From: Heloderma charlesbogerti
Lineage: Eukaryota; Chordata; Lepidosauria; Squamata; Helodermatidae
Reading direction: 5' to 3'
Assembly: GCA_026122225.1 (NCBI GenBank)
Contig: JANEZZ010001513.1
Coordinates: forward strand, 310,001-374,000
DNA: 64,000 nucleotides
The position numbers were made by a program, and so were the translations under genes. Position 1 is the stretch's first letter, and each line of letters opens with the position of its first letter. Shown here piece by piece: positions 32,180 through 43,930 of this stretch. The notes beneath the pieces are model-generated. The model saw only the letters and a list, made by a program, of their open reading frames with translations, made no database searches and was not told where the DNA came from.

Positions 32180-32960
32180 TACATAACCCAGGCTGGGCTG
32201 ACTCTGCTGGCAAGCTTTAGCTGAGGCAGTTTAGCAAGAAGTGGCACTTTAGGGATGTGTATGTGCTTGTCTGCTAGAGAAGTGCTACTTCCTTGTAACA
32301 TGGACAAGAAATGGAGTCTGGCAAGAGTGGTGTGCAATGTCGACATGTCTGCAGCATTTAATTTATAAAATAAGAGTGGTGCCAGCACAGAAAACTGTCT
32401 CTGTGAGGTTGGTTATGACCACCAAGTGGTGAAGCACCAACATACTAATGCTCACAGACATCTTCACTATTATAATATCCAGTGCTGACACATTGGCTCA
32501 AAATAACTGCTATATATTTGGCTAAAGGTATTTTATTATCAGATAGTTTGGGGACAAATTTTACTAGTGTATATATGGTGTCATTATGTGCCGTGTAAAT
32601 CTAGAAGAGTAGGCTAAGCATTTTTTATTGTATTGATGTTCTAATGTATGCTCCACCTTTTGATCAATAATCTCCGGGGTGGCATGTTTGCTTTCCTCTT
32701 GCCATGATGTTCTTGCTAGCGGAGAGGGACACCTCCCAATGATCCATGTTCCTCTGGCTGATAGCAGAGTGCCCGTCCCTCTATACTCAACAGTGGTATA
32801 GTGATGGCATAACTGTGATGCAATTATTTTCTTCATCTTCCCAAGTTATTAGTATGTCTGAAGGCAGAACAACAGAAATCTGAAGCATTGTATAATTGAT
32901 CTCTAGAGATGCTGCTACATTTTGTTCCAATGTAATGTCTTCTAACTTATATAACATGGA
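32180..32960. other. Unassigned non-coding DNA
   Basis: No supported gene. Part may belong to the left flank of the repeat starting at 32965. Confidence 0.4.
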
Positions 32961-32964
32961 GATA

Positions 32965-33375
32965 AAGGACTTCTTCACACGGAGCTTTTATCCTGCTACT
33001 GAGATGGGTTACTCACAGACGTTTGCAGGTCCTTTAGATGACGCTGTCAACCTCCAGGGTGTCTCCCGTACTAAAGGACCTTTATTCCATTTTTTTTAAA
33101 GATCAGAAATAATGAGCTATCAAATTACAGCTCTTGAGTTCCACTTGACTTCCCTCGTGAAAAGAGGAAACCTAGCAATAAGAGGAGCTAGACCACAGCG
33201 CTATCTAGCAGCTGTAAAATGAAATATACAGAAGATTCAGATAAGGGGGAAATGAGGAAGTGCGTGTAAAGGGAGTCTGTTGTGATCCTGCATTTAAAAC
33301 AGAAGCAGAAAGTCGCATTTTAAATGCAGGATTTTAGACTGGTGGAGAGATGCTGATAGAAGGAAGGTGGTGATG
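32965..33375 (+). repeat. Unnamed DNA-transposon-like family, copy C
   Basis: GACTTCTTCACACGGAGC, GGTTACTCACAGACGTTTGC, CCTTTAGATGACGCTGTCAA, CCTCCAGGGTGTCTCC and TGATCCTGCATTTAAAACAG follow copy B. The right end is ACTGGTGGAGAGATGC. The start and the complement of the end share a TCTCCAC/TCTACAC core, so short terminal inverted repeats are likely. Confidence 0.7.
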
Positions 33376-33629
33376 AAGACTCTGGTGCCTTAACAAAGCC
33401 ACCTTCAGGCGGTAGGTGGGGCTTGTGTCACAAGTGGCATGTATCAAGGACATTTGGTGGAGTCTTCTCTGACCAAGTGACATGTACCATGCAAAGATAA
33501 TCCCTGCAAAAATAAATACCCCTGCAAAGGTAATTATTACTTGATTTAACTGACGTTTTGATAGCTGGATCTTACATATGCAGGGTGGAATGTGCAGCTT
33601 TTTTTTTTTTTATATTTGGCCTTTCATAT

Positions 33630-33647
33630 ATATATATATATTCATTC
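33630..33647. repeat. (TA)n microsatellite
   Basis: A short TA run after a T-run at 33599-33611. Confidence 0.85.
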
Positions 33648-34191
33648 AGCTTTATATATTTAAAGTTTCCCTCCCATTTGCCCTAATGGGAAGAAAATAA
33701 ATTCCAGGGTTGGTGTAGTTTTCCCCTGTAGGTGTGTTGGTGGAATGGAAGAGTGGTTCCCCAGCCTATTCTAACACACCTCCTTTTTGTCCTCTCTTGA
33801 TGTTGGAGTAGTATCGGCTGCAGACCATTCCTCAGCAGGGGATAGGATGCTTGCAAGGTTGGATCTCTTCTCCAAGGGTAGGCCTCTCTCTCCACCCTCA
33901 GAGAGGAAGATTGGGAAAATCCTATGGCCTTGGCGTGCCCTTCCAGGGCCATAAGAGTGTGCCCTTCATCTTTAAGGTACTGGAGGGCCTTCTGCAAGAA
34001 ACTAAACATGATTCACCATTTGGAATGTGTCCTGATTTTGGAACTCCCTCAGATGGTAAATGTGCCAGAACCTGACCATGTTCTACAAACACTGTTAAGT
34101 TGTTCCTATTTAAGAAGCCTTTCAGCAGCCAAGATTTAGGTGTTATTGGAGAGCTGTAGCATGGATTTTAGGCCACAAATCAACACACACA

Positions 34192-34265
34192 TACCTGAGA
34201 GCAAGTACAATTGAATTCTGTGGGATTTACTTCTGAATAAATATGCAAAAGATGGCACTGTAGTC
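34192..34265. repeat. Short palindromic element, diverged copy
   Basis: CACATACCTGAGAGCAAGTA and GGGATTTACTTCTGAATAAA. Confidence 0.5.
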
Positions 34266-34334
34266 TTGTTTTAATTTTATGAGCTTTTTGACCTGTCCTG
34301 ATCCTATAGAACAGAGTGGTGCAAATTTGTACAT

Positions 34335-36165
34335 TATTTTTATTTTATTTATTATTAAATTTATTAATCGCCCATCTGGCTGGTCACCCAGCCACTCTGG
34401 GCGATGTACAGGATACAATAAAACAGTTTAAAACAATAAAATTCTACAATAAAATCATTTTCTAAAATACCCTAACCCTCCCCAAATGCCTGCCTGAACA
34501 ACCATGTTTTTAATGCACAACGGAAGCTCATTAAGGAGGGGGCATGGCAGAGTTCCCTAGGGAGGGAGTTCCACAGAGTGGGGGCCACCACAGAAAAGCC
34601 CCTCTCCCTCGTCCCCACCAGTCTAGCTGTCCTGGCTGATGGGACAGAGAGAAGGCCATCTGAGGCTGATCTTGTTAAGTGGCCTGTCTGGTGCTGCTGG
34701 AGGCACTCATTAAGATAGGCTGGGCCGGAACCATATAGGGTTTTAAAGGTCAAAACCAACACCTTGAATTTGGCCCAGAAAACAACTGGTAACCAGTGCA
34801 ACTCCTTCAGCACTGGAGTGATGTGATCTCGCCGGCGGCTGCCTTTAATCAGGCGAGCCGCCGCGTTCTGTACCAGCTGCAGCTACCAAACCGTCTTCAA
34901 GGGTAACCCCACGTAGAGCTCATTACAGTAGTCTAAAAGAGAGGAGACCAGGGCATGTACTACCGATGGGAGCAGATGGTCGGGAAGGAAGGGGCGCAGC
35001 CACCGTATCAGATGGAGTTGATACAGCGCTGTCCGGCTCACAGCTGACACCTGAGCCTCCATGGGCAGCTGGGAGTCCAAAATGACCCCCAGGCTGCGGA
35101 CCTGGTCTTTCAAGGGTAGCCGTACCCCATTCAACACCAGGTCAACATCCCCCAGCCTCCTCTTGTTTCCCACCAAAAGTAACTTGGTCTTGTCAGGGTT
35201 CAGCTTCAGCTTATTCCTCCCCATCCAGCTACTCACCGTCTCCAGACATTTGGACAGGGATTCTACGGCCAACCTTGGTGAAGATTTGAATGAGAGGTAG
35301 AGCTGCGTGTCATCCGCATATTGATGACACCGCACCCCAAACCTCTGGTACCCTCTGGTACCTGCCAGAGAGGAAGGACCGGAACCACCGCAATACGGTG
35401 TCTCCAATGCCCAACCCCTCCAGGCGGTCCAGGAGGATACCGTGGTCAACGGTATCAAAAGCTGCTGAGAGGTCGAGGAGAACAAGGAAGAAGCATTCAC
35501 CCCTATCCAGAGCCCTCCTCATATCATCTACCAAGGCGACCAAGGCTGTTTCTGTCCCATGCCCAAGCCTGAAGCCCAACTGAAATGGGTCTAGCTAATC
35601 AGTTTCTTCCAAGTGTGCCTTCAACTGCATCACCACCACACACTCAGTCACCTTGCCCAAAAATGGCAGATTTGAGACTGGGTGAAAGTTGTTCAGAACT
35701 TGAGGATCCAAGGAGGGCTTCTTTAAGAGCGGTCTTATCACTGCCTCCTTGAGGGCTGATGGCATCACTCCCTCCTCAAGGGAGGCGTTCACCACCGCCC
35801 TGGTCCCCTCACCCAGTCTCTCTCTGCAGCCCATAATGAGCCAAGATGGGCAAAGATCAAGTAAGCAGGTGGTCGGCCTTACAGATGAAAGCACCTTGTC
35901 CACTTCATCAGGAGAAAGAAGCTGGAACCGATCCCACAAAACTGGTTTGCCACAGGCCGCCTCTTGCTCACTAACTGTATCCACAGCGTGCAGAGTAACA
36001 CACCTAATCTGATCAATTTTATCTGCAAAGTGCCTTGCCAAGGCCTCACAGGAGGCCTTAGAATGCCAAGTGGTTCAGGAGCCACAGGACCGACCAGGCT
36101 CCGGACCACTTGGAACAGCCTCCTGGGACAGCCTCCTAGGACATTAACAAACAAGAGTACCACTG
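34335..36165 (-). pseudogene. L2-clade LINE, degraded ORF2 and 3' end
   Basis: Read leftward. 36041-35595 carries the N-terminal approach to RT (PLLKKPSLDPQVLNNFHPVS and SNLPFLGKV). 35579-35310 carries GFRLGHGTETALVALVDDMR and LLDLSAAFDTVDHGILLDR. 35330-34883 has HQYADDTQLYLSF, the YADD catalytic motif, and MGRNKLKLNPDKTKLLLVGN. 34813-34472 ends APTLWNSLPRELCHAPSLMS and LKTWLFRQAFGEG. The tail is TTTATTATTAAATTTATT at 34340. Compared with the copy at 60135-61612 it lacks about 118 bp near 35342, removing the GVPQGSILSP region (RT motif 4), and it has several frame breaks. It extends further 5' than the 60-kb copy. Dead. Confidence 0.9.
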
Positions 36166-36199
36166 TAACCTATGATCTGTGCAGCTTTGCGTCTTGGAT

Positions 36200-36606
36200 A
36201 GCTGACTGAAATCCAGACCAGATCACTGCCCCACTGACATTGGAGCCGCCAGCCTCCACTGGAAATAACTTGCTTTGCAGGACACAAAATGGCTCTGCAA
36301 CCGGAAATGCACAGCAGACAATAGAGAAAGGAGGGCATCCCCAACATGTCATCCACTTTCTCCAGGGACAACTCCTCCCAACCTGCCTCAATTGCACATT
36401 TCTGTATCCACACTGGCTAAAAAATTGCACGGCTGTTCTGCTCTTTCCCTCCCTACCAGATTTTCTGCGGTTAGAAGAAAAGATGGATGCACCACCGGGA
36501 AAACACAGGCTGGTTACAAATAGATCATGATGTCCTCTGGACCCTCCATAAAATTCCATGAATGATGCAGGGCAATCACACAATAAAGCCTCATCTAGAA
36601 GCAGGC
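36200..36606 (-). repeat. Unnamed DNA-transposon-like family, copy D (probable)
   Basis: The minus strand reads GCTTCTAGATGAGGCTTTAT, TGTGTGATTGCC, ATTCATGGAATTTTATGGAG and GGACATCATG, following the left-end order of copies A and E. The remainder is diverged. Confidence 0.45.
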
Positions 36607-36639
36607 TTTGGGCGGCTCTGCATTAAGGAAAAATACCCG

Positions 36640-37012
36640 TACCCTTACCAGGCTTTCTTCTTCTGGAGTATTTCCACGTTCACTATGGGCTCCTTTAGAT
36701 GGTGACCCATAGCAACTGCATGATTTGTATTGAAAACTTCCCCTCTTGGCAATGCTCCATCAGGTTCAATGAAACAACGCCATCTAGTGAGTGTATTATA
36801 GCACAACACTGACTTTACACGCTGGGGATAGCCTGTGATAATTTTAAATAGTGACTTATCTCCAATCTTTTTTAAAGCAAGATTACCAGGGGAAGGCGGG
36901 GTAGACATCCTGGAGGCTGACGATGTCGTGTAAAGGACCCACAAACTTCTGTGAGTGGCCAATCACAGTGTGCAATAAATCGCTCATGTGGAGAAGCCCA
37001 TGGTTGCACAAG
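36640..37012 (-). repeat. Unnamed DNA-transposon-like family, copy E
   Basis: The minus strand starts GGGCTTCTCCACATGAGCG, then ATTTATTGCACACTGTGATT, ACTCACAGAAGTTTGTGGG, TCCTTTACACGACATCGTC and AGCCTCCAGGATGTCTACC. It lies directly beside copy D in the same orientation. Confidence 0.65.
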
Positions 37013-37394
37013 GACAAACAGTTGTATTTCAGAACAACCTGATCTAAAGTTTCACTTCTCGGGTAACCCATTTACTAGTGGAAAGCAATTACTTTAAGAA
37101 CTAGTGACTAAGCTTGCTTGTTTTCCTCTTCCCTCCTCATCTCTTTTCCATTTTGTCTCATGTCTTTTAAATTGTAAGCCAGCAGCAGGGACTGTCTTGG
37201 TATTTATCTTATGTGAGCAGCCCTGGGAGCATTTTCAATGGAACAGCAAGATAAAAATACTCGCTAGATAGATCTCTGGATGATTTGAAGTAGATTGGCA
37301 AGGATTTTGGACTTCAATTGTTGGAAGAATGTCAACAATTTTACTTCAGCTTAATTCTGTTTTACACTTCTTTTATATTACATTTTGTTATATT

Positions 37395-37465
37395 GTTGTA
37401 TGTTATGGTTTTAAGTTTTGGGAACCACCCAGAGAGCTTCGGCTATTGGGAGGCCTAGAAATGTA
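37395..37465 (+). repeat. L2-like 3' tail
   Basis: GTTATGGTTTTAAGTTTTGG and CCACCCAGAGAGCTTCGGC then TATTGGGAGGCCTAGAAATG resemble the tail of the 18726-19200 copy. Confidence 0.5.
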
Positions 37466-37757
37466 AACAACCAAAGCACAAAATGACTCCTCCCCACCCT
37501 TGGCAAATTATACTGCTGAAATGAAGAAAGTTAGGGAAGGGGATAAGTGGGAGTGGATTTTGTATGGAAGGAGGACTGGAAGCTCAGTTCAGTTCTTGTA
37601 CTTGAAACAAATTCATGGGCTCAGAATTCTTTAATTGTAAGTGTATGTCTCTTGCACTAGGCACCAATGGGTGGATCTCTGGGCTCTAGTAAAAAAGACA
37701 AAGTAGTTTCTGCAAGCCCAAAGAGCCTGCCCAGTCCTGCTGTAAAGTACATTAGCA

Positions 37758-37860
37758 TCGCTGGCCCAAGACATTTTTCTGTCTGAAGCAGAGTCCAAAT
37801 ATCCCCTTCCCCCCACAGTAGGGCCAGCACTTAAAAAAATCTTGTTGCACCCTTCAGACA
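37758..37860 (+). repeat. Dispersed repeat fragment (GGCTGGCCCAAGACA type)
   Basis: CGCTGGCCCAAGACATTTTT and CTGTCTGAAGCAGAG match the fragment at 1633-1690. Confidence 0.4.
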
Positions 37861-37865
37861 CCAGT

Positions 37866-39835
37866 TCCTGCCTCCATCTATCCCCCCAATCAAGGTGCTG
37901 CTTGAAAAGGGTGACTTCATTCTGCTGCATGTCAAGCCTGACTCCGTTCATAAAGACCTATCTGTGTTTTTTCTCTCAAATAAGTAGCCATTTCCTTGAT
38001 GAGCAGTTATATTTACAAATAGGTGGCTGGCTCCTGAGAAGCTGGACATTTTGCCAAACCATAAGGATAAAGTAATGTTTCGATCCTGAATAACTGTAAA
38101 TATATCCTAGAGTTATAAAAGATTCTATTTCATACAGGTTTAAAATTTGACTTCATTCGACTTTATCTTCTCTATTGGCTCAACAACATATTCTTTGGGA
38201 AAATACATCTGGTTTCCAGGGTCAGGCTGTCAGTGAAACAGATGGGGTGTGTGTGTGTGTTTGAGGGGTAGAAGGAGACCAGAAGGTGAGATTGCAGATT
38301 AAACCACAGGCATATTTCCAAGAATAATTCCCATCATGGCAATGTTGAAAGTATGGAATATTCTATAAATATTGAAATTTAGTTTTCATAAATAGGCTCT
38401 GCATGGTGGAGCATTATAATTTGAAATCAGTTTTAATTATTGAAAATTAGTGCAGCTTTTGTAATAGTAGTGCATCTTCTTTGTCCATCCAGTCTAGCAT
38501 TTTGCCCTCAGCAATGATAAATTCTTGATTGCTTCTGGGGAAGACAAAAAAATAAATTACAAACGCCAAGCCATAAGGCACCTGGCCAATTATATTATGC
38601 TGCCTTTTTAAGAACAAAAAATAAATGAAACAAAAATCCTCAAATATTTGAAGGGTAATCATTGTATGTCAAGAAGAAATAGATTTCCCTCTGACTTAAT
38701 GTCATGATAAATCCTAGGACTAGTCATGTTATTATCATCAACATCATCATCATCATCATATTTACTTATTATGTGTCTCAATGATGTAGTGTGTCCTTAC
38801 TTTTAGATGTCCATCCTATCATGTTACATTATTTGCAACAGCAGCTAAGAAAATTCAATGAAGTATTGTGAAGAAATTAGCAGTGGACTCTAAAGGTGAT
38901 TCTCAAATCTGAGCAAGTTAAAGTAATTACTGGAAGTTTTTATGAAGGATATATTTTAGCTATGGTATTTATGTTAAATGAGAACTGGGATGCCCAGTTA
39001 CTCATGTTTTATGTTTTTGTTTTAGATTCTTTACTTTAGTATTGTTTGCAATGGCTTATGGCATAAGCAATAAAGATTTTATATTGTATTTCTGAGTAAG
39101 GCCAGTTGAAATTAAGATCTGATTAAATGTAACCTTGTACATTTCTTCACTTAAAATCTGAGCATGTATTTGGTTGTTTCATCCACTGGCTGTTTTGATA
39201 TTTAATCTTCATCTAGCAAAATGGGTCCCAAGCACAGATCTCTTTAAATGTATTGGAGAGGGTTCGTGCTATATGGAGACACATCCAAGGACATACCGAA
39301 GTCTCGAGGGAGTGTTACTTTTAGAGGTTCTCTCTTGCTGCACATCCTGCTTTCTGTCAGTGCCACCATGTTGTAAGCTTAATCCTTTCCATGCAAGTTT
39401 TTAAAACAAAAAACACTGTAGTTCAGAAAATAGTCTCTTATGCTGCTCACAGCTTACCGTAGCTCAAGCAATATCAAGCTCTATGCCACCCCTATGAAGG
39501 TGACTGATAAACTGAAGGGATTTTTTTTTAATACTAGCAATCTCTGCTTATGCAAACAATGACCCAAACCACATACACAAAAAAGAGAGTCACCATTAGA
39601 TCTGCTATAGGGTTTATTTAGAAGGGCATTATTTCCTTCAATACCATTCCCAGAGGCAGGTCCTGCCACCTTGCACCCTGGCAGGACCCACCAGGAGCTT
39701 AGCCCTGATGCCCCCACATGGTGGGCACTGCTGAGTGAGCCCCATTGTTTTGGCAATTGGCAGTGGCTGCTATTGATGCAGCCCACTCCTCTCCGCAGCC
39801 TTACCTGGTGGTGCCAGTTGCTTCCTACTGAAGCT
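37866..39835. other. Mostly unassigned non-coding DNA
   Basis: A GT run lies at 38247-38262 and a (TCA)n run at 38738-38760. I see no coding exon or named repeat in the rest. Confidence 0.4.
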
Positions 39836-39839
39836 AAGT

Positions 39840-40018
39840 GAAGAGTCCCAGATTCAAATCCCCACTTGACCATGAACCATACTGCGTGACCTTGGATCAA
39901 GCACTCTCAACCTAACTTACCTCACAGCATTGTTGTGAAGATAAACTAGGGAGGGGTTCACCCATATACACTACTTTTAACTCCTTGGAAGAAGGGTGGA
40001 AAATATAATAAATAATGT
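39840..40018 (+). repeat. tRNA-derived SINE, diverged and 5'-truncated
   Basis: AGATTCAAATCCCCACTTGA (B-box region), CTCTCAACCTAACTTACC, TCACAGCATTGTTGTGAAG and CTCCTTGGAAGAAGGGTGG identify the 23606 family. Confidence 0.7.
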
Positions 40019-40308
40019 TCTACAGAAGGTCTCCAATTGCCCATAGTTATTATGTAGTGAAACACCAACTCTGCCACTCATGGCTATTCTAATCTTTAGC
40101 CCATATCTCCCATTAAGAAGCACATAGTGAATCGATCCCTCATCTACAGTGACCATGGCTTCCACAAATTTCTTTATAGGACTTTTACTTCATAGTAATA
40201 TGGAGTAATATTCCTCAGATGTCACACTATAGTAATATGGAGGTAAGCTCCTTATTGAAAGAAACTGGCAGGAATTTTTGTCTAAACAATTTCCATGTCC
40301 CATGTTTA

Positions 40309-40975
40309 TTAGCAGTTAGTAGCTATGGATTTGGTTCCAACATATGCTTGTACTTGAGAATAATCTATATTTAGCAGAGCCTGGGCACACTTTTCAAGTA
40401 GAGGCCAGTGGTGGAATGTCTCTTTAGTAGGTGAAGAAACATGTTCACGAGGTATTCTTGATCTCTGCCAGCCTTCAGGCTCTCTTAGAAAGTTCTCCAC
40501 CTCCAGAACTTGGAGCCTTGGAATCTGCTCCAGAAGATCACAGAATTGGCTGCCATATAAAAGGGCAAGCACCTGTTCTTCACAGGTGGTCTCTCTCTCT
40601 CTCTCTCTCTCTGTTCTATAATGGCAGTGAAATTCACTGGCTGGCTGTTGAACATTTCATCTTTCATCTCTGGTCCAAGAATTCTTTGTATTGCACCCTG
40701 TTTTAAATGCCGAATGATGTTGGCAGCAGTACGCTAACTGTTCACAATGTTGTATTATTGCAGACTTTCCTGAATGGTGGGTGTGGAAGCAGTATGTTCC
40801 TTCATTTCAAACAATTTCTTGAACATTCACATCAAGAAATACAGTGTATAGTGTAGAATATTCTTATTGTGCCAAATGGTAGAACTTCATTGCTCTGAAG
40901 GCGAGTTCCAACATGACTTCCCCCATCTAAGTGCCAATGAAAAGCTTTTTCCTTTGGCAATACTTTATATTGTAG
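40309..40975 (-). pseudogene. Possible processed pseudogene or old repeat-encoded protein remnant
   Basis: Read leftward, the minus strand shows protein-like text over ~650 bp with few interruptions. It starts KVLPKEKAFHWHLDGGSHVG and TRLQSNEVLPFGTIRIFYT, continues after a frame shift and two stops with TAANIIRHLKQGAIQRILGP and EMKDEMFNSQPVNFTAIIEQ, then meets a (GA)n insertion at 40588-40612. After it the frame resumes with VLALLYGSQFCDLLEQIPRL and QVLEVENFLREPEGWQRS, ending SQVQAYVGTKSIATNC and a stop near 40309. AATAAA lies just past the stop. No introns are apparent, which suggests a retrocopy. I do not recognise the parent protein. No poly-A tract is visible, so a decayed transposon-encoded protein remains possible. 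Confidence 0.35.
40588..40612. repeat. (TC)n microsatellite
   Basis: A TC run of about 12 units inside the reading frame described at 40309-40975. Confidence 0.95.
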
Positions 40976-41451
40976 TGGTAATGGCTAAGACTGCTTAAGA
41001 TGTGTGGCTGTCCCAGCACATGCCATCCTAGAGCCATTGTCCCAGGGAAACTTCGAGTGCTTTTTAAGCCTCTCTTCAACTGAGAGCCCATCTCTTATGA
41101 GAGCCACTGGGCTCAGCCACATTAGCATACTCTGTATCCATGTGGCAGAATCTGGGGGCAGGGGGGCACTTCCTCCTTTGCCCTCCCTGAGGCCTTCAGA
41201 GGAAGAGGAGGGGCATGTTTAGTGGATTAGAGAGCTGGCAGGGAGAATGCTTTGGAGACTGAGGAGTACTGGTGAAGAAGGTTTGTTTTTAATTTTTTTT
41301 CCCCAAGCCTCAGATTTCCACCCCTAAAACAATTCAGCTTATTTCCAAGTCTGTGCAAAACAGACAGGTTCTGGGCAAATTCACCCATTTCTGGTGTTAA
41401 TAATGTTTGGACTGCCACTCACACATTATGATTTGCATATTATATTTAAAT

Positions 41452-42295
41452 TATGGATGTCAGAGAATTCTGCCACGGATCTCGGTGAGGCCGAATGCCG
41501 TGGCGGAATGGCCTGCCCCCCGCCCCCCCCGTGGATCTCCCTCGGGATGAGACTTACCTGGGGTGTATCTTCTGGGCGGCGGCAGCAGCTGCCGCCGCCG
41601 CCATTTGCAGTCTTGTAAAAAAACAAACAAAACCAACGACGTGATAGGCTACATAAAGATTTACGTAGCCTATCATGGCTGGGTTTAAAAAAAAAACACA
41701 AAAAACCGCATACGCAAATGGCGGTGGCTACAGCCGCCGCCATTTGCGTTCCTTATTTTTGGCTGTCTTAGTCTATGTAAATAATTCATAGACTATGATG
41801 GCGAAAATAAAGGGGAACGCAAATAGCGTAGCGGGCGCTATTTGCGTCCCTTTTTGATTCGCCATTTTAGCCTACGTAAATATTTACATAGGCTAAAACG
41901 GTGAATCAAAAAGGGACGCAAATAGCGCCCGCTACGCTATTTGCATTCCCCTTTATTTTCGCTGTCATAGTCTATGTAAATATTTATGTAGATTAAGACG
42001 GCCAAAAATAAGGAACGCAAATGGCGGCGGCTACAGCTGCCGCCATTTGCATACGCAGTCCCCCCCCCCAGAGCCCTCCGCGGCCAGAAATCCGGCTGTG
42101 GACGGCTCTGGCCTGGCTGGGCCTGGCCGGCTGCTCCACAGAGCTGCTGCGGAGCACAGCTGGCCATGGAGGATTCTGGGGGGGAGGAACGGATCGCCTC
42201 CACCCCTGTCGAGGATTCCGGGGGGAGGGATGGAACGCCTCCCCCCCACCATCAACATAATCCGCGGAAAGGTAAGTGACTTTCGTACATCCCTA
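41452..42295. mobile_element. Foldback hAT-like element with alternating nested hairpins
   Basis: The 8-bp word ATTTAAAT flanks both sides (41444-41451 and 42296-42303), as expected of a hAT-type target duplication. The ends are TATGGATGT and, on the minus strand, TAGGGATGT. The interior 41700-42056 is a ~355-bp palindrome centred near 41884. It is made of two hairpin types in alternation at ~100-bp spacing: one GCAAATGGCGGC/GCAAATAGCG type, the other TAGCCTATGTAAATA type. Outer GC-rich blocks also contain short inverted repeats. No transposase frame is seen. The 8-bp word is itself palindromic and AT-rich, so a chance match is possible but unlikely given the ends. Confidence 0.75.
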
Positions 42296-42303
42296 ATTTA
42301 AAT

Positions 42304-43765
42304 GGTCTGCTTCTAACATTCCACTTTCCTTAAAAGTGTGTACCCATGTTGCAGGAATTCTGTGGAAGTGGAAGCTCTATCCAGGATAAATGAGTGGTTG
42401 CTTGGCTGGACATCTGGGAACCAGTGGTGCCATCAGGGCAGGACTCTGGAGCAGATGTCAAGGGCCCCCTCAGAAGAATGAGCAGGAGTGCCCCCAAATG
42501 CAGGGCTGTCTTACTGCATTTTGAAGTTAGTGAATGTAGTCCACGTCACCATCTGGAGTATTGGGCGTAAGATCATTAAGTTCAGAGTTTAAAACTACCT
42601 AATTGCACCGCTGCTGGGAGCTTATAGGTGACATCATAGAAGAAAGGCTGCACTAGAAGAGCCTCTCAACCATTTGGATTTGCACATTTCCTTACATGCA
42701 CAGATATTTGTATTAAGGGAAACTGTAACAGGACAAGTTGCCCTGAATTATGAGACGATGTGAATCTGTGTTTTCTCTAGTTAGCATCAGTGCTATTAAC
42801 ACATTTGGTGGTGGTGCTACTCTACTAGCATGAAGTTCATTGATCTATGGAGAATGTAGATCCCTTTATTTGGACCAGATCTGGTTTAATTTACCAAACC
42901 ATGCAGACAGAGCAAGCCGTTATCCTTTGTGGAGACTAGTGATTAGATCTATATGTTGGTTGGGAGGGGGTGTCGGTCTAATCAGTGTCTCTATACAGCA
43001 ATAATAAATACTATAATCTCTTTTGCTTTATGTTTTTTGAGCTGTGCAATCCGTCAACCAGTTTATCTTCACTAATTAGGTGGAGGGCTTTGGGGGATTT
43101 ATGTACTGTAACTCCTCAGTCTCTTTCTCCTGATTAGCACCATATTTACATTCACAAGTTGCTGGTGCTAATGTACTTTGTGTATTTTTATTTAAAGATA
43201 TAATGGTGCTATAGTTGAGATGTTTACTATTAGAATACTTGTCCACTTACAGTAGAATGCTAATGTCATCCTTTTGAATTGCACCCTGGATCACATTCCT
43301 TTCCTACTTTTCTAATATTGATAGAGGTTAATAAACCAATGCATGTCACTGCTATAACTATCTGTTGCTTCTGATTCTTATTGTTGACACACCTGGTTGA
43401 GTATGTATGGTGGAGGAGTAGACATACCCATGGCATTTCCCATATATCTACAAGAGTAGATGTGTACTTGTGAGGATCTGATTTATGTGATCTTTTCCCC
43501 TTGAAAACCCCAACAAAAAAAGCCCCCATGGGGGGGGTGCTCGTGTCTGTAAATGATGGAGATTTAAGATGATTGGATTATCTCCTTGTTATTTAACTAT
43601 TTGTATGCAGTCTTATCCTAAAAGCTAACAAGTGAAAATATAAAAATATGTGATTTAAAATATATAAAAATAAGCGATTTAAATTAAGGTAACTTTCCAT
43701 TGGGTAACACAAGCAAAATGGTCTTACCATGTGATGACGTTGACCTATAGTGGCTAAGGATTCAA
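42304..43765. other. Unassigned non-coding DNA
   Basis: A fragment near 42420-42530 (CAGGGCAGGACTCTGGAG) may be DNA-transposon-derived. No supported gene. Confidence 0.4.
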
Positions 43766-43790
43766 TTTAATTTAATTTAATTTAATTTAG
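43766..43790. repeat. (AATTT)n short tandem repeat
   Basis: Five tandem TTTAA-type units, next to a LINE-tail-like AT-rich stretch to ~43930. Confidence 0.85.
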
Positions 43791-43930
43791 AAGATTTATA
43801 ACCAACCTTTCAAAATACAATATTTTTCCATGGCAGCATATGGGAAATAAAAATACACTAAAACTTACATTAAAAATAATAAACAACAAAATAGTAAGAG
43901 TAGTACAAAAACCAATACAATCTTATCAAT

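Noticed and set aside
35290..35583. Plus-strand frames of 80-106 codons in the L2 copies (also 60856-61491).
   Set aside because: Antisense shadows of the L2 reverse transcriptase frame.
41930..42301. Overlapping 75-88 codon frames in the GC-rich right part of the foldback element.
   Set aside because: Low-complexity translation of repeats on both strands, with no conserved domain.
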